Assembly: GCA_937973685.1 (NCBI GenBank)
Contig: CALJKJ010000048.1
Coordinates: forward strand, 1 to 16,324
Length of the DNA: 16,324 bases
Reading direction: 5' to 3'
Source of the DNA: an uncultured Flavobacteriales bacterium
GTDB taxonomy: Bacteria; Bacteroidota; Bacteroidia; Flavobacteriales_D; Crocinitomicaceae
Made by a program: the position numbers and the translations under genes. The first letter of the stretch is position 1. Each line of letters starts with the position of its first letter. The notes beneath the pieces were generated by a model, which saw nothing but the letters and a program-made list of their open reading frames with translations, ran no database searches and had not been told where the DNA came from. Below are positions 14,794-16,324 of this stretch, piece by piece.

Positions 14794-15522
14794 TCATTTT
14801 ATTGTAAATCTCAAATTAACAACAATTTTCTTGTAAGCGCATGTTGGACAAGATAAAGTGCAGTTTTGAATGTGCAGAACTTCTCCAGCTTTCATTTTTT
14901 TGATCTTTCTCATTTGATATGCGTTGAATTGGTTTGTTCCATTGACTATTGAACCGCCTTTTCTTTCGATTTTAGCTCGTTTTCTTTCCCATTTTTCAGA
15001 ATACCAATTATTTTTTTTCTGTTCTTCTTTTACCAATGGAATTTTCTTGCCATCTCTTTTTAATATAACGCCATCAAAATTCACAATTCGAAAACAAGGA
15101 AGGGCAATTTGAGGTTCGTACGATACAATCAACGCTGTATTATTGCAAATTTCATGAACTGTTACCAAAGAATCTCTTATTTTACCCAAATATATTTTAG
15201 GTTGTTGCAGATTTTCCATGTAATAAACCTTTTGTGCAAGGATTTGATTTTCTTTGATTGCAGTTAATGTGTCTTCCTTCATTTTACTGCCTACGTAATA
15301 AAAATAATCACCTGATTTTTGTAAGGTATCCTGTTGAGAAATGATAATTACAGTACTGTCATTTTCAAATTCTTTGACAATAATTTTATTTAAAAACCCT
15401 CTGTATGCAATTGGGATATTCGGATCGGAAAGGGAAATGTTATGTAATAAAACTTGACCAAATAGTCCATGACTGCATAATAGTAAAAGAAAAGATAAAA
15501 AATAGTTCATTTTGATAATCAT
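14794..15522 (-). CDS. Exported GldM C-terminal-like protein (orphan)
   Basis: A 242-residue exported protein with a signal peptide ending near GLFGQ (residues 5-23). Two blocks resemble the periplasmic part of GldM, the T9SS/gliding motor protein. One is SDPNIPIAYRGFLNKIIVK (32-50), comparable to the 'MNVLYRGVDNPI' region of GldM. The other is the C-terminal stretch MKAGEVLHIQNCTLSCPTC plus YKKIVVNLRFTIK (210-242), comparable to the GldM end, where 'GDVYYFDNVKAKCP' leads to 'INSLVFNIR'. The GldM transmembrane helix and first periplasmic domains are absent, and no gldK, gldL or gldN gene is adjacent. The C-terminal CTLSCPTC holds three Cys. I chose the ATG at 15522, which keeps a Lys before the hydrophobic core. 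A near-consensus -7 box (CATTTTTG, 15550-15557) precedes it. Similarity is by eye, so the call is moderate. Confidence 0.6.
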   Translation of the reverse strand: MIIKMNYFLSFLLLLCSHGLFGQVLLHNISLSDPNIPIAYRGFLNKIIVKEFENDSTVIIISQQDTLQKSGDYFYYVGSKMKEDTLTAIKENQILAQKVYYMENLQQPKIYLGKIRDSLVTVHEICNNTALIVSYEPQIALPCFRIVNFDGVILKRDGKKIPLVKEEQKKNNWYSEKWERKRAKIERKGGSIVNGTNQFNAYQMRKIKKMKAGEVLHIQNCTLSCPTCAYKKIVVNLRFTIK

Positions 15523-15564
15523 AAGTAACTTTTTGTTTTTTACATAATTCAAAAATGAGTGTGT

Positions 15565-15966
15565 TTATATTATACGAACAATATATTTCGATAAACCTTT
15601 CATTGTATCATTACATGGCGACAATGGTATGATAAGTGCATCCTTTATTGTATCAACACCTGAGCTTTTGGCAACAAACATTAACGCGGACGTCCAATTA
15701 CAACCTTCACATCCTTTTTTTTCAGGCACAATAATTTTAGAGCCAATGAATTCCAAATGTTGTAACTTATAAGCATTTGGTTGACAATATTCACAGCTTG
15801 AGTTTGTAGAATGATAAATTTCAATTGTGTCACCCACATTTAATAAATAAGTTGATTTATTCTTAATTAATTTAATAATTGGCGCGTCTTTTTTTTTGTA
15901 CTTTTTATCAATGTAATTGTTACATGCAACAATTAAAAATACAATAAATGGTATGCTATATTTCAT
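15565..15966 (-). CDS. Small lipoprotein with two CxxC motifs
   Basis: A 133-residue protein with a lipoprotein signal (MKYSIPFIVFLIVAC; lipidation Cys15), then a basic spacer and a small beta-rich domain. Two CxxC pairs stand out: CEYC (58-61) and CEGC (86-89), plus a single Cys118. In an exported protein such pairs could form disulfides or bind a metal; this is inference. I recognise no family. The ATG at 15966 follows an exact promoter box by 11 nt. The GldM-like gene starts 42 nt downstream, so the two may form a unit, and both have clustered Cys. Confidence 0.68.
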   Translation of the reverse strand: MKYSIPFIVFLIVACNNYIDKKYKKKDAPIIKLIKNKSTYLLNVGDTIEIYHSTNSSCEYCQPNAYKLQHLEFIGSKIIVPEKKGCEGCNWTSALMFVAKSSGVDTIKDALIIPLSPCNDTMKGLSKYIVRII

Positions 15967-15977
15967 TTTCGTTTTTT

Positions 15978-15985
15978 CAAAGGTA
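15978..15985 (-). promoter_or_regulatory. -7 promoter box of the CxxC lipoprotein gene
   Basis: On the minus strand it reads TACCTTTG, an exact TAnnTTTG match and identical to the higBA box. A TTTG word (16009-16012 on +, as CAAA) lies 23 nt upstream, slightly far for a -33 element. Confidence 0.6.
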
Positions 15986-16071
15986 TTTTATTATGTTTTC
16001 ACATTTTGCAAAATCGCCTAACAAACTTAGTAAATTTCATACTTTTACTTATAGCATGTTATTCACACCTA

Positions 16072-16324
16072 TTAATCTACTTTAAATACTTTTCTTGTTG
16101 ATCCATCACTGTAGATATAAATAAGAACAGTATTTGGCCTGTTTTCAGATTCTCTGCCCATTAAGTCGATAATTTTTATCAACTCAGGGGGTGTTTCGTT
16201 TAATTCTATTAGTCCCAATATACTAGATTGTTCAATTCCTTTTATACATCGAATTGAATATCCAAATCTATTAGAGCTTGTATCAGTTTGGACTATTGTA
16301 TTCAAATATGAAAGATTAATTTCT
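16072..16324 (-). CDS. FISUMP-domain protein with T9SS C-terminal sorting domain (partial, 3' end)
   Basis: The gene runs in from beyond the window end; 83 codons and the stop are visible. The first part (EINLSYLNTI, then SSNRFGYSIRCIKG) matches the end of a FISUMP domain (Fibrobacter succinogenes major paralogous domain), whose last strand normally reads 'YGFSVRCVKD'. The last ~45 residues (ILGLIELNETPPELIKIIDL, then MGRESENRPNTVLIYIYSDG and STRKVFKVD) form a type IX secretion sorting domain of the 'IVDFMGRET..NTPLIYIYEDGT' kind common in Crocinitomicaceae-like bacteria. Such proteins cross the outer membrane through the T9SS and are released or attached at the surface. A TTG at 16305 is internal. 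The frame is open to the window edge. Confidence 0.85.
   Translation of the reverse strand, partial: EINLSYLNTIVQTDTSSNRFGYSIRCIKGIEQSSILGLIELNETPPELIKIIDLMGRESENRPNTVLIYIYSDGSTRKVFKVD

Overview
The window looks like a chromosome segment of a Bacteroidota member, most likely Flavobacteriales and possibly close to Crocinitomicaceae/Fluviicola. The evidence is as follows. The sequence is AT-rich. Start codons lack a clear Shine-Dalgarno sequence. Several intergenic regions carry exact TAnnTTTG boxes, the -7 element of Bacteroidota promoters. The last gene ends in a type IX secretion (T9SS) sorting domain, and another product resembles the C-terminal part of the T9SS/gliding protein GldM. DUF2490 and lipoprotein genes fit the same picture. 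The exact taxon is an inference.

Layout: (1) 1-1.4 kb holds the 3' end of a LysR-type regulator (+), facing a DUF2490 outer-membrane-type protein and a PhnB/VOC-fold protein (both -). (2) 1.4-7.3 kb is a conserved translation/RNA block: typA/bipA GTPase and a DEAD-box helicase (both -), with a long RluA-type pseudouridine synthase diverging on +. A perfect-stem terminator follows typA, and an unusual long hairpin sits in the deaD-typA gap. (3) 7.3-8.2 kb is a pirin with a Tat-like N-terminal leader (+). (4) 8.2-10.6 kb holds three unassigned membrane or exported proteins (-), two of them overlapping by 4 nt. (5) At 10.8 kb there is an orphan copy of the pirin 3' end, so the pirin tail brackets segment 4. 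(6) 10.9-11.9 kb is a tandem pair of GNAT acetyltransferases (-). (7) 12.0-12.7 kb is a higBA toxin-antitoxin operon (-) with a 13-nt palindrome placed exactly after its -7 box. (8) 12.7-16.3 kb is a run of small lipoprotein, membrane and exported genes, all on - and some with their own promoter. It includes a stand-alone GldM-C-like protein and the C-terminus of a FISUMP-domain T9SS cargo cut by the window end.

The core block (deaD, typA, rluA-like) acts on rRNA and ribosome assembly. The 8.2-16.3 kb part looks accessory: mostly orphan cell-envelope proteins, a toxin-antitoxin pair and a decayed gene end. I found no CRISPR array, no tRNA/rRNA and no transposase or integrase. No gene-free stretch exceeds 300 bases. 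The longest, 10644-10869, holds the pirin-tail remnant and nothing else I can recognise.
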